In this document: positions 25,928 to 38,890 of the stretch, piece after piece
Position numbering within the stretch: the first letter of the stretch is position 1
How the letters are laid out: each line of letters begins with the position of its first letter
Source: Sanderia malayensis
Lineage: Eukaryota > Cnidaria > Scyphozoa > Semaeostomeae > Pelagiidae
DNA: 64,000 bases
Direction of reading: 5' to 3'
NCBI GenBank assembly: GCA_013076295.1
Contig: RQOL01000429.1
Location: 42,926-106,925, forward strand
The notes under the pieces: model-generated
What the model saw: only the letters and a program-made list of their open reading frames with translations
The model's database searches: none
Told to the model about the DNA's origin: nothing
Made by a program: the position numbers and the translations under genes

Positions 25928-28900
25928 AGTGCAAACTAATTAAAATACACGTGCATTTGCTTGTTTTCAGTGATATTAACATTCGTTCACACTAATTACA
26001 CATGAATTCACGTTATTGTAGTTGAAACTAAGTCCAGTACACATGCCTTTGCCTGTTTTCAGTGATATTAACATTCGTTCACACTAATGGCACATGAATT
26101 CTCGTTATTACAGCTAAAACTAAATAAAATACACATGCAATTACTTGTTTTCGGTGATTATAACATTCTTTCACACTAATTGCACATTAGCCTGCGTTAT
26201 TACGGTTGAAACTAATTGAAATACACATGGATTAGCTTGCTTTCAGTGATATTAACATTCGTTCACATTAATTGCACACGAATTGACGTTATTACCGTTG
26301 AAACTAAGTGAAATGCACATGAATCTGCTTGTTTTCAGTGATATCAACATTCGTTCCTACTAATTGCACATGACTTCACGTTATTACAGTGTAAACTAAA
26401 TAAAATACACCTGCAATTACTTGTTTTCAGTGATTATAACATTCTTTCACACTAATTGCACATTAGCCTGCGTTATTACAGTTGAAACTAATTGAAATAC
26501 ACATGGATTAGCTTGCTTTCAGTGATATTAACATTCGTTCACATTAATTGCACACAAATTGACGTTATTACCTTTGAAACTAAATGAAATGCACATGAAT
26601 CTACTTGTTTTCAGTGATATCAACATTCGTTCCTACTAATTGCACATGACTTCACGTTATTACAGTGCAAACTAATTAAAATACACGTGCATCTGCTTGT
26701 GTTCAGTGATATTAACATTCGTTCACACTAATTACACATGAATTCACGTTATTGTAGTTGAAACTAAGTCCAGTACACATGCCTTTGCCTGTTTTCAGTG
26801 ATATTAACATTCGTTCACACTAATGGCACATGAATTCTCGTTATTACAGCTAAAACTAAATAAAATACACATGAAATTACTTGTTTTCAGTGATTATAAC
26901 ATTCTTTGACACGAATTGCACATTAGCCTGCGTTATTACAGTTGAAACTAAGTGAAATGCACATGAATCTGCTTGTTTTCAGTGATATCAACATTCGTTC
27001 CTACTAATTGCACATGACTTCACGTTATTACAGTGTAAACTAAATAAAATACACCTGCAATTACTTGTTTTCAGTGATTATAACATTCTTTCACACTAAT
27101 TGCACATTAGCCTGCGTTATTACAGTTGAAACTAATTGAAATACACATGGATTAGCTTGCTTTCAGTGATAATAACATTCGTTCACATTAATTGCACATG
27201 AATTCACGTTATTACAATGCAAACTAATTAAAATACACATGGAATTATTTGTTTTGAGTTATATTAACATTAGCTCACACTAATTGGACATAAATCCACG
27301 TTATTACAGTTGAAACTAAGAAAAATACATACGCATTTGTTTGTTTTCAGTGATATTAACATTCGTTCACACTAACTGCTTTTGAATTCACGTTATTGCA
27401 GTTGGAACTAAGTAAAATACACATGCATTTTTTTCTTCTCAGTGATATCAATTTTCGTTCACACTACTGGCACATGAAATCCCAATATTATGGCTGAAAC
27501 TAAGTAAAAGACACATGGAAGTTCTTGTTTTGAGTGATATTAACATTCGTTCACACTAATTGCATATGAATTTACGTTTTTGCAGCCGAAACTAAGAAAA
27601 ATACACATGCAATTACTTGTTTTCGGTGATTATAACATTCTTTCACACTAATTGCACATTAGCCTGCGTTATTACGGTTGAAACTAATTGAAATACACAT
27701 GGATTAGCTTGCTTTCAGTGATATTAACATTCGTTCACATTAATTGCACACGAATTGACGTTATTACCGTTGAAACTAAGTGAAATGCACATGAATCTGC
27801 TTGTTTTCAGTGATATCAACATTCGTTCCTACTAATTGCACATGACTTCACGTTATTACAGTGCAAACTAATTAAAATACACGTGCATTTGCTTGTTTTC
27901 AGTGATATTAACATTCGTTCACACTAATTACACATGAATTCACGTTATTGTAGTTGAAACTAAGTCCAGTACACATGCCTTTGCCTGTTTTCAGTGATAT
28001 TAACATTCGTTCACACTAATGGCACATGAATTCTCGTTATTACAGATAAAACTAAATAAAATACACATGCAATTACTTGTTTTCGGTGATTATAACATTC
28101 TTTCACACTAATTGCACATTAGCCTGCGTTATTACGGTTGAAACTAATTGAAATACACATGGATTAGCTTGCTTTCAGTGATATTAACATTCGTTCACAT
28201 TAATTGCACACGAATTGACGTTATTACCGTTGAAACTAAGTGAAATGCACATGAATCTGCTTGTTTTCAGTGATATCAACATTCGTTCCTACTAATTGCA
28301 CATGACTTCACGTTATTACAGTGTAAACTAAATAAAATACACCTGCAATTACTTGTTTTCAGTGATTATAACATTCTTTCACACTAATTGCACATTAGCC
28401 TGCGTTATTACAGTTGAAACTAATTGAAATACACATGGATTAGCTTGCTTTCAGTGATATTAACATTCGTTCACATTAATTGCACACAAATTGACGTTAT
28501 TACCTTTGAAACTAAATGAAATGCACATGAATCTGCTTGTTTTCAGTGATATCAACATTCGTTCCTACTAATTGCACATGACTTCACGTTATTACAGTGC
28601 AAACTAATTAAAATACACGTGCATTTGCTTGTTTTCAGTGATATTAACATTCGTTCACAGTAATTACACATGAATTCACGTTATTGTAGTTGAAACTAAG
28701 TCCAGTACACATGCCTTTGCCTGTTTTCAGTGATATTAACATTCGTTCACACTAATGGCACATGAATTCTCGTTATTACAGCTAAAACTAAATAAAATAC
28801 ACATGAAATTACTTGTTTTCAGTGATTATAACATTCTTTGACACGAATTGCACATTAGTCTGCGTTATTACAGTTGAAACTAAGTGAAATGCACATGAAT

Positions 28901-29494
28901 CTGCTTGTTTTCAGTGATATCAACATTCGTTCCTACTAATTGCACATGACTTCACGTTATTACAGTGTAAACTAAATAAAATACACCTGCAATTACTTGT
29001 TTTCAGTGATTATAACATTCTTTCACACTAATTGCACATTAGCCTGCGTTATTACAGTTGAAACTAATTGAAATACACATGGATTAGCTTGCTTTCAGTG
29101 ATAATAACATTCGTTCACATTAATTGCACATGAATTCACGTTATTACAATGCAAACTAATTAAAATACACATGGAATTATTTGTTTTGAGTTATATTAAC
29201 ATTCGCTCCCACTAATTGGACATAAATCCACGTTATTACAGTTGAAACTAAGAAAAATACACACGCATTTGTTTGTTTTCAGTGATATTAACATTCGTTC
29301 ACACTAACTGCTTTTGAATTCACGTTATTGCAGTTGGAACTAAGTAAAATACACATGCATTTTTTTCTTCTCAGTGATATCAATTTTCGTTCACACTACT
29401 GGCACATGAAATCCCAATATTATGGCTGAAACTAAGTAAAAGACACATGGAAGTTCTTGTTTTGAGTGATATTAACATTCGTTCACACTAATTG
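25631..29494 (+). repeat. Higher-order repeat, 21-mer, exactly 1,932 bp, two full copies
   Basis: Copy one is 25,631-27,562 and copy two 27,563-29,494. CATATGAATTTACG at 25,631 and 27,563, GTAAACTAAATAAAATAC at 26,391 and 28,323 and again at 27,035 and 28,967, and the private GTAAAAGACAC at 27,504 and 29,436 are all exactly 1,932 bp (21 x 92) apart, so there is no net length change. Differences are scattered substitutions, for example ATCTGCTTGTGTTCAG against ATTTGCTTGTTTTCAG near 26,693 and 28,625. Inside each copy a 7-mer (644 bp) relation is also seen. This is among the cleanest higher-order repeats in the window. Confidence 0.93.
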
Positions 29495-32045
29495 CACATG
29501 AATTCAGGTTATTACAGCTGAAACTAAATAAAATACACATGCAATTACTTGTTGTCAGTGATTATAACATTCTTTCACACTAATTGCACATTAGCCTGCG
29601 TTATTACAGTTGAAACTAATTGAAATACACATGGATTAGCTTGCTTTCAGTAATATCAACATTCGTTCACATTAATTGCACATCAATCTACCTTATTACA
29701 GTTGAAGCTAAGTGAAATACACATGGATTAGCTTGTTTTCAGTGATATTAACATTGGTTCACACTAATTGCGCATGAATTCACGTTATTACGGTTGAAAC
29801 TAGATGAATTGCACATGCAGTTGCTTGTTTTCAGTGATATTAAAATTCGTTCACACTGCTTTGCACATGAAGTCACGTTATTACAGTTGAAGCTAAGTGA
29901 AATACACATGCATTAGCTTGCTTTCAGTGATATTAACATTCGTTCACACTAATTGCACATGAATTGACGTTATTATCGTTGGAACTAAGAAAAATACACA
30001 TGCAATTACTTTTTTTAGCGATTTTAACATTTGTTCACACTAGTTGCACATGAAGTTACATTATTACAGTTGAAACTAAGTGAAATACACATCCATTTGT
30101 TTGTTTTCAGTGACATTAACACTCGTTCACACTAATTGCAGTTGAATCCACGTTATAAAAAATTCGAACTAAGTAAAATACACATGCATATGCTTGTTTT
30201 CAGTGATTATAACATTCTTTCACACTAATTGCACATTAGCCTGCGTTATTACGGTTGAAACTAATTGAAATACACATGGATTAGCTTGCTTTCAGTTATA
30301 TTAACATTCGTTCACACTAATTGCACATAAATCCACGTTATTACAGTTGAAACTGAGTGAAATACACATGGATTTGCTTGCTTTCAGTGAGATTACCTTG
30401 GTTCACACTATTTCCACATGAATCCACGTTATTGTAGTTGAAACTAAGTCAAATACACATGCATTGGCTTGTTTTCAATGATATTAACATGCATTGACAC
30501 TAATTGCACATGACTTCACGTTATTACAGTGCAAACTAAATAAAATACACATGCAATTACTTGTTCTCACTGATAATAACATTCGTTCAGACTAATTGCA
30601 TATGAATTTACGTTTTTGCAGCCGAAACTAAGAAAAATACACATGCAATTACTTGTTTTCGGTGATTATAACATTCTTTCACACTAATTGCACATTAGCC
30701 TGCGTTATTACGGTTGAAACTAATTGAAATACACATGGATTAGCTTGCTTTCAGTGATATTAACATTCGTTCACATTAATTGCACACGAATTGACGTTAT
30801 TACCGTTGAAACTAAGTGAAATGCACATGAATCTGCTTGTTTTCAGTGATATCAACATTCGTTCCTACTAATTGCACATGACTTCACGTTATTACAGTGC
30901 AAACTAATTAAAATACACGTGCATTTGCTTGTTTTCAGTGATATTAACATTTGTTCACACTAATTACACATGAATTCACGTTATTGTAGTTGAAACTAAG
31001 TCCAGTACACATGCCTTTGCCTGTTTTCAGTGATATTAACATTCGTTCACACTAATGGCACATGAATTCTCGTTATTACAGCTAAAACTAAATAAAATAC
31101 ACATGCAATTACTTGTTTTCGGTGATTATAACATTCTTTCACACTAATTGCACATTAGCCTGCGTTATTACGGTTGAAACTAATTGAAATACACATGGAT
31201 TAGCTTGCTTTCAGTGATATTAACATTCGTTCACATTAATTGCACACGAATTGACGTTATTACCGTTGAAACTAAGTGAAATGCACATGAATCTGCTTGT
31301 TTTCAGTGATATCAACATTCGTTCCTACTAATTGCACATGACTTCACGTTATTACAGTGTAAACTAAATAAAATACACCTGCAATTACTTGTTTTCAGTG
31401 ATTATAACATTCTTTCACACTAATTGCACATTAGCCTGCGTTATTACAGTTGAAACTAATTGAAATACACATGGATTAGCTTGCTTTCAGTAATATCAAC
31501 ATTCTTTCACATTAATTGCACATCAATCTACCTTATTACAGTTGAAGCTAAGTAAAATACACATGGATTAGCTTGTTTTCAGTGATATTAACATTGGTTC
31601 ACACTAATTGCGCATGAATTCACGTTATTACGGTTGAAACTAGGTGAATTGCACATGCAGTTGCTTGTTTTCAGTGATATTAAAATTCGTTCACACTGCT
31701 TTGCACATGAATTCACGTTATTACAGTTGAAGCTAAGTGAAATACACGTGCATTAGCTTGCTTTCAGTGATATTAACATTCGTTCACACTAATTGCACAT
31801 GAATTGACGTTATTATCGTTGGAACTAAGAAAAATACACATGCAATTACTTTTTTTAGCGATTTTAACATTTGTTCACACTAGTTGCACATGAAGTTACA
31901 TTATTACAGTTGAAACTAAGTGAAATACACATCCATTTGTTTGTTTTCAGTGACATTAACACTCGTTCACACTAATTGCAGTTGAATCCACGTTATAAAA
32001 AATTCGAACTAAGTAAAATACACATGCATATGCTTGTTTTCAGTG
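29495..32045 (+). repeat. Higher-order repeat, 20-mer, 1,840 bp, about 1.4 copies
   Basis: TAATATCAAC at 29,651 and 31,491 and AATTCGAACT at 30,161 and 32,001 are 1,840 bp apart (20 x 92). The shared part is about 29,560-30,205 and 31,400-32,045, holding the monomers with CATCAATCTACC, CACTGCTTTGCAC and TTTTTTTAGCGATTTTAAC. The section between, about 30,240-31,485, matches 25,272-26,517 at an offset of exactly 4,968 (54 x 92), so it is a third, partial copy of the 21-mer region set between two copies of the other segment. Confidence 0.9.
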
Positions 32046-34235
32046 ATATTAAAATTGGTTGACACTAATTGCCCATGAATTCACGTTATCACAGGTGAAA
32101 CTAAGTGAAATACACATTCTTAAGCTTGTTTTCATTGACATTAAGATTTGTTCACACTGCTTTGCACCTGAATTCACGTTATTACAGTTGAAACTAAGAA
32201 AAATACACACGCATTTGTTGGTTTTCAGTGACATTAACATTCGTTCAAACTAAATGCACTTGAATCCACGTTATTAAAGTTGAAACTAAGTGAAATACAC
32301 ATGCATATGCTTGTTTTTAGTGATATTAACGTTGGTTGACACAAATTGCCAATGAATTCACGTTATTACAGCTGAATCTAAGTGAAATACACATGCAATT
32401 ACTTGTTTTTAACGATTATAACATTCATTCACACCAATTGCACATCAACTTACCCTATTACAGTTGAAGCTAAGTGAAATACAAATGGATTATCTTGTTT
32501 TCAGTGATATTAACATTGGTTCACACTAATTGCGCATGAATTCACGTTATTACGGTTGATACTAGGTGAATTGCACATGCAGTTGCTTGTTTTCAGTGAT
32601 ATTAAAATTCGTTCACACTGCTTTGCACATGAATTCACGTTATTACAGTTGAAGCTATGTGAAATACACATGCATTAGCTTGCTTTCAGTGATATTAACA
32701 TTCGTTCACACTTATTGCACATGAATTTACGTTATTATCGTTGGAGCAAAGAAAAATACGCATGCAATTACTTTTTTTAACGATTTTAACATTTGTTCAC
32801 ACTAGTTGCACATGAAAATACATTATTACAGTTGAAACTAAGTGAAATACACATGCATTTGTTTGTTTTCAGTGATATTAACACTCGTTCACACTAATTG
32901 CAGTTGAATCCACGTTATTAAAATTCAAACTAAGTAAAATACACATGCATATGCTTGTTTTCAGTGATATTAAAATTGGTTGACACTAATTGCCCATGAA
33001 TTCACGTTATCACAGGTGAAATTAAGTGAAATACACAATCTTAAGCTTGTTTTCATTGACATTAAGATTTGTTCACACTGCTTTGCACCTGAATTCACGT
33101 TATTACAGTTGAAACTAAGAAAAATACACACGCATTTGTTGGTTTTCATTGACATTAACATTCGTTCAAACTAACTGCACTTGAATCCACGTTATTAAAG
33201 TTGAAACTAAGTGAAATACACATGCATATGCTTGTTTTTAGTGATATTAACGTTGGTTGACACAAATTGCCCATGAATTCACGTTATTACAGCTGAATCT
33301 AAGTGAAATACACATGCAATTACTTGTTTTTAACGATTATAACATTCATTCACACCAATTGCACATCAACTTACCCTATTACAGTTGAAGCTAAGTGAAA
33401 TACAAATGGATTATCTTGTTTTCAGTGATATTAACATTGGTTCACACTAATTGCGCATGAATTCACGTTATTACGGTTGATACTAGGTGAATTGCACATG
33501 CAGTTGCTTGTTTTCAGTGATATTAAAATTCGTTCACACTGCTTTGCACATGAATTCACGTTATTACAGTTGAAGCTATGTGAAATACACATGCATCAGC
33601 TTGCTCTCAGTGATATTAACATTCGTTCACACTTATTGCACATGAATTTACGTTATTATCGTTGGAGCAAAGAAAAATACACATGCAATTACTTTTTTTA
33701 GCGATTTTAACATTTGTTCACACTAGTTGCACATGAAGTTACATTATTACAGTTGAAACTAAGTGAAATACACATGCATTTGTTTGTTTTCAGTGATATT
33801 AACATTTGTTCACACTAATTGCAGTTGAATCCACGTTATTAAAATTCAAACTAAGTAAAATACACATGCATATGCTTGTTTTCAGTGATATTAAAATTGG
33901 TTGACACTAATTGCCCATGAATTCACGTTACCACAGCTGAAACTAAGTGAAATACACAATCTTAAGCTTGTTTTCATTGACATTAAGATTTGTTCACACT
34001 GCTTTGCACCTGAATTCACGTTATTACAGTTGAAACTAAGAAAAATACACACGCATTTGTTTGTTTTCAGTGACATTAACATTCGTTCAAATTAACTGCA
34101 CTTGAATCCACGTTATTAAAGTTGAAACTAAGTGAAATACACATGCATATGCTTGTCTTTAGTGATATTAACGTTGGTTGACACAAATTGCCCATGAATT
34201 CACGTTATTACAACTGAATTTAAGTGAAATACACA
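31500..34235 (+). repeat. Higher-order repeat, 10-mer, 921 bp, three copies
   Basis: Copies are about 31,500-32,430, 32,431-33,351 and 33,352-34,235. The same monomer pair, which is open in both strands, sits at 32,049, 32,970 and 33,891, giving 921 bp each time. Subtypes include CACTGCTTTGCAC, GCACTTGAATCC with TTATTAAAGTTG, and CAGTTGAATCCACG. Copies two and three are closest to each other (TTGGAGCAAAG and CCCTATTACAG shared), while copy one keeps TTGGAACTAAG. About 38,110-38,890 is a further, more distant copy of the first unit, 6.6 kb away. The open frames of 63-64 codons here are overlapping on opposite strands and merely repeat with the unit. Confidence 0.92.
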
Positions 34236-35210
34236 AGCATTTGCTTGTTTTCAGTGATATTAATTTTCGTCTACACTAATGGCATATAAATCCACGTTAT
34301 TACAGTTGAAACTAAGTGAAATACACATGCATTTGTTTGTTTTCAGTGATATTAACATTCGATGACACTAATTGCACATGACTTCACGTTATTACAGTGC
34401 AAACTAAATAAAAAACACATGCAATTACTTGTTCTCAGTGATATTAACATTTGTTCACACTAATTGCATATGAATTCACGTTTTTGCAGCCGAAACTAAA
34501 AAAAATACACATGCAATTACTTGATTTCAGTGATATTAACATTCGTTCAGCCTAGTTCCACATGAATCCACGTTATTGCAGTTGAAACTAAGAAAAATAC
34601 ACATTCAATTACTTGTTTTTAGCGATTTTAACATTCGTTCACACTAATTGCACATGAATCTACATTATTACAGTTGAAACTAAGTGGAATAAACATGGAT
34701 TAGCTTGTTTTCAGAGATGTGAACATTACTGCAGACCGATTGCACATGAATCCACGCTATTACAGCTGAAACTATGTGAAATACACATGCATATGCTTGT
34801 TTTTAATGTTATTAACATTGGTTGACACAAATTGCCCATGAATTCACGTTATTACAGCTGAATCTAAGTGAAATACACAAGCATTTGCTTGTTTTCAGTA
34901 ATATTAATATTCGTCTACACTAATTGCACATAAATCCACGTTATTACAGTTGAAACTAAGTGAAATACACATGTATTTGTTTGTTTTCAGTGATATTAGC
35001 ATTCGTTGACACTAATTGCACATGACTTCACGTTATTACAGTGCAAACTAAATAAAATACACATGCAACTACTTGTTCTCAGTGATTTTAACATTCGTTC
35101 ACACTAATTGCATATGAATTCACGTTTTTGCAGGCGAAACTAAGAAAAATACACATGCAATTACTTGATTTCAGTGATATTAACATTCGGTCAGCCCAGT
35201 TCCACATGAA
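34181..35210 (+). repeat. 7-mer duplication, 644 bp offset
   Basis: ACACAAATTG lies at 34,181 and ACACAAATT at 34,825, exactly 644 bp apart, and TTCAGCCTAGTTCCACATG near 34,546 is matched by TCAGCCCAGTTCCACATG near 35,190. The block carries the GACACTAATTGCACATG, CAACTACTTG/CAATTACTTG and GATTTCAGTGATATTAAC monomers. Confidence 0.82.
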
Positions 35211-37800
35211 TCCACGTTATTGCAGTTGAAACTAAGTAAAATGCACATGCATTTTCTTGTTTTCAGTGATATCAATTTGCGTTCACAACACTTGCACATG
35301 AAATCCCAATTTTGTAGCTGAAACTAAGTGAAATACACATGCATTGGCTTGTTTTCAGTGATATTAACAGTCGTTCACACTAATTGCACATGAATTCACA
35401 TTATTATAGCTAAAACTAAGAAAAATACACATGCAATTACTTGTTTTCAGTGATTAAAACATTCTTTCACACTAACTGCACATTAATCTACGTTTTAAAG
35501 TCGAAACTAATTGAAATACACATGGAGTTGCTTGTTTCAGTGAGATTACCTTCGTTCACACTATTCCACATGAATCCACGTTATTGTATTTGAAATTAAG
35601 TCAAATACACATGGATTGGCTTGTTTTCAGTGATATTAACATTCGTTGACACTAATTATACATGACTTCACGTTAGTACAGTGCAAACTAAATAAAATAC
35701 ACATGCAATTACTTGTTCTCAGTGATATTAACATTCATTCGCACTAATTGCATATGAATTCACGTTTTGCAGCCGACCTAATATAAATACACAAGCATTT
35801 GCTTGTTTTCAGTGATATTAACATTGTTCACACTATTTCCACATGAATTCACACTATTACAATACAAACTAATTAAAATACACATGGAATTATTTGTTTT
35901 GAGCTATATTAACATTCGTTCACACTAATTGCACATAAATCCACGTTATTACAGTTGAAACTGAGTGAAATACACATGGATTTGCTTGCTTTCAGTGAGA
36001 TTACCCTCGTTCACACTATTTCCACATGAATCCACGTTATTGTAGTTGAAACTATGTCAAATACACATGCATTGGCTTGATTTCAATGATATTAACATTC
36101 GTTGACACTAATTGCACATGACTTCATGTTATTACAGTGCAAACTAAATAAATTACACATGCTATTACTGTTCTCAGTATATTAACATTCGTTCAGACTA
36201 ATAGCATATGAATTCACGTTTTTGCAGCCGAAACTAAGAAAAATACACATGCAATTACTTGATTTCAGTGATATTAACATTCGTTCACACTAATTCCACA
36301 TGAATGCACGTTATTGTAGTTGAAACTAAGTCAATTACACATGCCTTTGCCTGTTTTCAGTGATATTAACATTCGTTCACACTAATTGCACATGAATTCA
36401 CAATATTACAGCTGAAACTAAATAAAATACACATGCAATTACTTGTTTTCAGTGATTAGAACATTCTTTCACACTAATTGCACATTAGCCTGCGTTATTA
36501 CAGTTGAAACTAATTGAAATACTCATGAATTAGCTTGTTTCAGTGATATTAACATTGGGTTGACACAATTGCCCATGAATTCACGTTATTACAGCTAAAT
36601 CTAAGTGAAATACACAAGCATTTGTTTGTTTTCAGTGATATTAATATTCGTCTACACTAATTGCACATAAATCCACGTTATTACAGTTGAAACTAAGAAA
36701 AATACACATGCAATTACTTGATTTCAGTGATATTAACATTCGTTCAGCCTAGTTGCACATGAATCCACGTTATTGCAGTTGAAGCTAAGTAAAATGCACA
36801 TGCATTTTCTTGTTTTCAGTGATATCAATTTTCCTTCACAACACTTGCACATAAATCCCAATTTTGTAGCTGAAACTAAGTGAAATACACATGCATGGCT
36901 TGTTTTCAGTGATATTAACATTCGTTCACACTAATGGCACATGAATTCACATTATTTATAGCTGAAACTAAGAAAATACACATGCAATTACTTGTTTTCA
37001 GTGATTATAACATTCTTTCACACTAATTGCACATTAATCTACGTTTTTAAAGTTGAAACTAATTGAAATACACATGGAGTTGCTTGTTTTCAGTGAGATT
37101 ACCTTCGTTCACACTATTTCCAAATGAATCCACGTTATTACAATGCAAACTAATCAAAATACACATGGAATTATTTGTTTTGAGTTATATTAACATTCGT
37201 TCACACTAATTGCACATAAATCCACGTTATTACAGTTGAAACTGAGTGAAATACACATGGATTTGCTTGCTTTCAGTGAGATTACCCTCGTTCACACTAT
37301 TCCACATGAATCCACGTTATTGTAGTTGAAACTATGTCAAATACACATGCATTGGCTTGTTTTCAATGATATTAACATTCGTTGACACTAATTGCACATG
37401 ACTTCATGTTATTACAGTGCAAACTAAATAAAATACACATGCTATTACTTGTTCTCAGTGATATTAACATTCGTTCAGACTAATAGCATATGAATTCACG
37501 TTTTTGCAGCCGAAACTAAGAAAAATACACATGCAATTACTTGATTTCAGTGATATAACATTCGTTCCACTAATTCCACATGAATCCACGTTATTGAAGT
37601 TGAAGCTAAGTCAAGTACACATGCCTTTGCCTGTTTTCAGTGATATTAACATTCGTTCACACTAATTGCACATGAATTCACGTTATTACAGCTGAAACTA
37701 AATAAAATACACATGCAATTACTTGTTTTCAGTGATTATAACATTCTTTCACACTAATTGCACATTAGCCTGCGTTATTACAGTTGAAACTAATTGAAAT
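35211..37800 (+). repeat. Higher-order repeat of about 1.28-1.55 kb, two copies, indel-rich
   Basis: AAATGCACATGC at 35,238 and 36,792 is 1,554 bp apart, while TTACCCTCG at 36,001 and 37,282 is 1,281 bp apart. The difference of 273 bp is about three monomers, lost from the second copy at about 37,130, where the GAGATTACCTTCG monomer is joined straight to the TTACAATGCAAACTAAT unit. Many monomers here are 1-4 bases short (GTTTCAGTGAG, CTATTCCACATG, TTTTGCAGCCGACC, CATTGTTCACAC, TTACTGTTCTCAGTATATT), unlike the zones on either side. These may be real decay or uncorrected sequencing errors. Confidence 0.82.
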
Positions 37801-38109
37801 ACACATGGATTAGCTTGCTTTCAGTGATATCAACATTCGTTCACATTAATTGCACACGAATTGACGTTATTACCATTGAAACTAAGTGAAATGCACATGA
37901 ATCTGCTTATTTTCAGTGATATCAACATTCGTTCCTACTCATTGCACATGACTTCACGTTATTACAGTGCAACCTAATTAAAATACACATGCATTTGCTT
38001 GTTTTCAGTGATATTAACATTCGTTCACACTAATTCCACATGAATTCTCATTATTATAGCTGAAACTAAGAAAAATACACATGCAATTACTTGTTTTTAA
38101 CGATTATAA
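37801..38109 (+). repeat. Satellite monomers, no local higher-order repeat
   Basis: Three to four monomers of the GATTAGCTTGCTTTCAG and AATTGACG / GAATCTGC subtypes typical of 12-31 kb. This is among the last places where these left-side subtypes run together. Nothing else seen. Confidence 0.75.
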
Positions 38110-38890
38110 CATTCATTCACACCAATTGCACATGAATCTACCTTATTACAGTTGAAGCTGGTGAATTACACATGGATTAGCTTGTTTTCAGTGATATTAA
38201 CATTGGTTCACACTAATTGCCCATGAACTCACGTTATTACGGTTGAAACTAGGTGAATTGCACATGCAGTTGCTTGTTTTCAGTGATATTAAAATTCGTT
38301 CACACTGCTTTGCACATGAATTCACGTTATTACAGATGAAGCTAAGTGAAATACACATGCATTAGCTTGCTTTCAGTGATATTAACATTCGTTCACACTA
38401 ATTGCACATGAATTGACGTTATTATCGTTGGAACTAAGAAAAATACACATGCAATTACTTTTTTTTGGCGATTTTAACATTTGTTCACACTAGTTGCACA
38501 TGAAGTTACATTATTACAGTTGAAACTAAGTGAAATACACATGCATTTGTTTGTTTTCAGTGACATTAACACTCGTTCACACTAATTGCAGTTGAATCCA
38601 CGTTATTAAAATTCAAACTAAGTAAAATACACATGCATATGCTTGTTTTCAGTGATATTAAAATTGGTTGACAATAATTGCCCATGAATTCACGTTATCA
38701 CAGCTGAAACTAAGTGAAATACACAGTCTTAAGCTTGTTTTCATTGACATTAAGATTTGTTCACACTGCTTTGCACCTGAATTCACGTTAATACAGTTGA
38801 AAATAAGAAAGATACACACACATTTGTTGGTTTTCAGTGACATTAACATTCTTTCAAACTAACTGCACTTGAATCCACGTTATTAAAGTT
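38110..38890 (+). repeat. Dispersed copy of the 921-bp 10-mer unit
   Basis: Matches about 31,500-32,280 at an offset of about 6.6 kb (monomer pair at 32,049 and 38,658, offset 6,609). The CACTGCTTTGCAC, GGCGATTTTAAC, CAGTTGAATCCACG and CAGTCTTAAGC monomers occur in the same order. It differs from the copies at 31.5-34.2 kb by more substitutions than they do from one another, so it is the older relation. Confidence 0.87.

Noticed and set aside
30200..30240. Possible insertion between two copies of the 1,840-bp segment
   Set aside because: The sequence in between (30,240-31,485) is itself a copy of 25,272-26,517 made of ordinary monomers, so it is a rearranged satellite block and not a foreign insertion.
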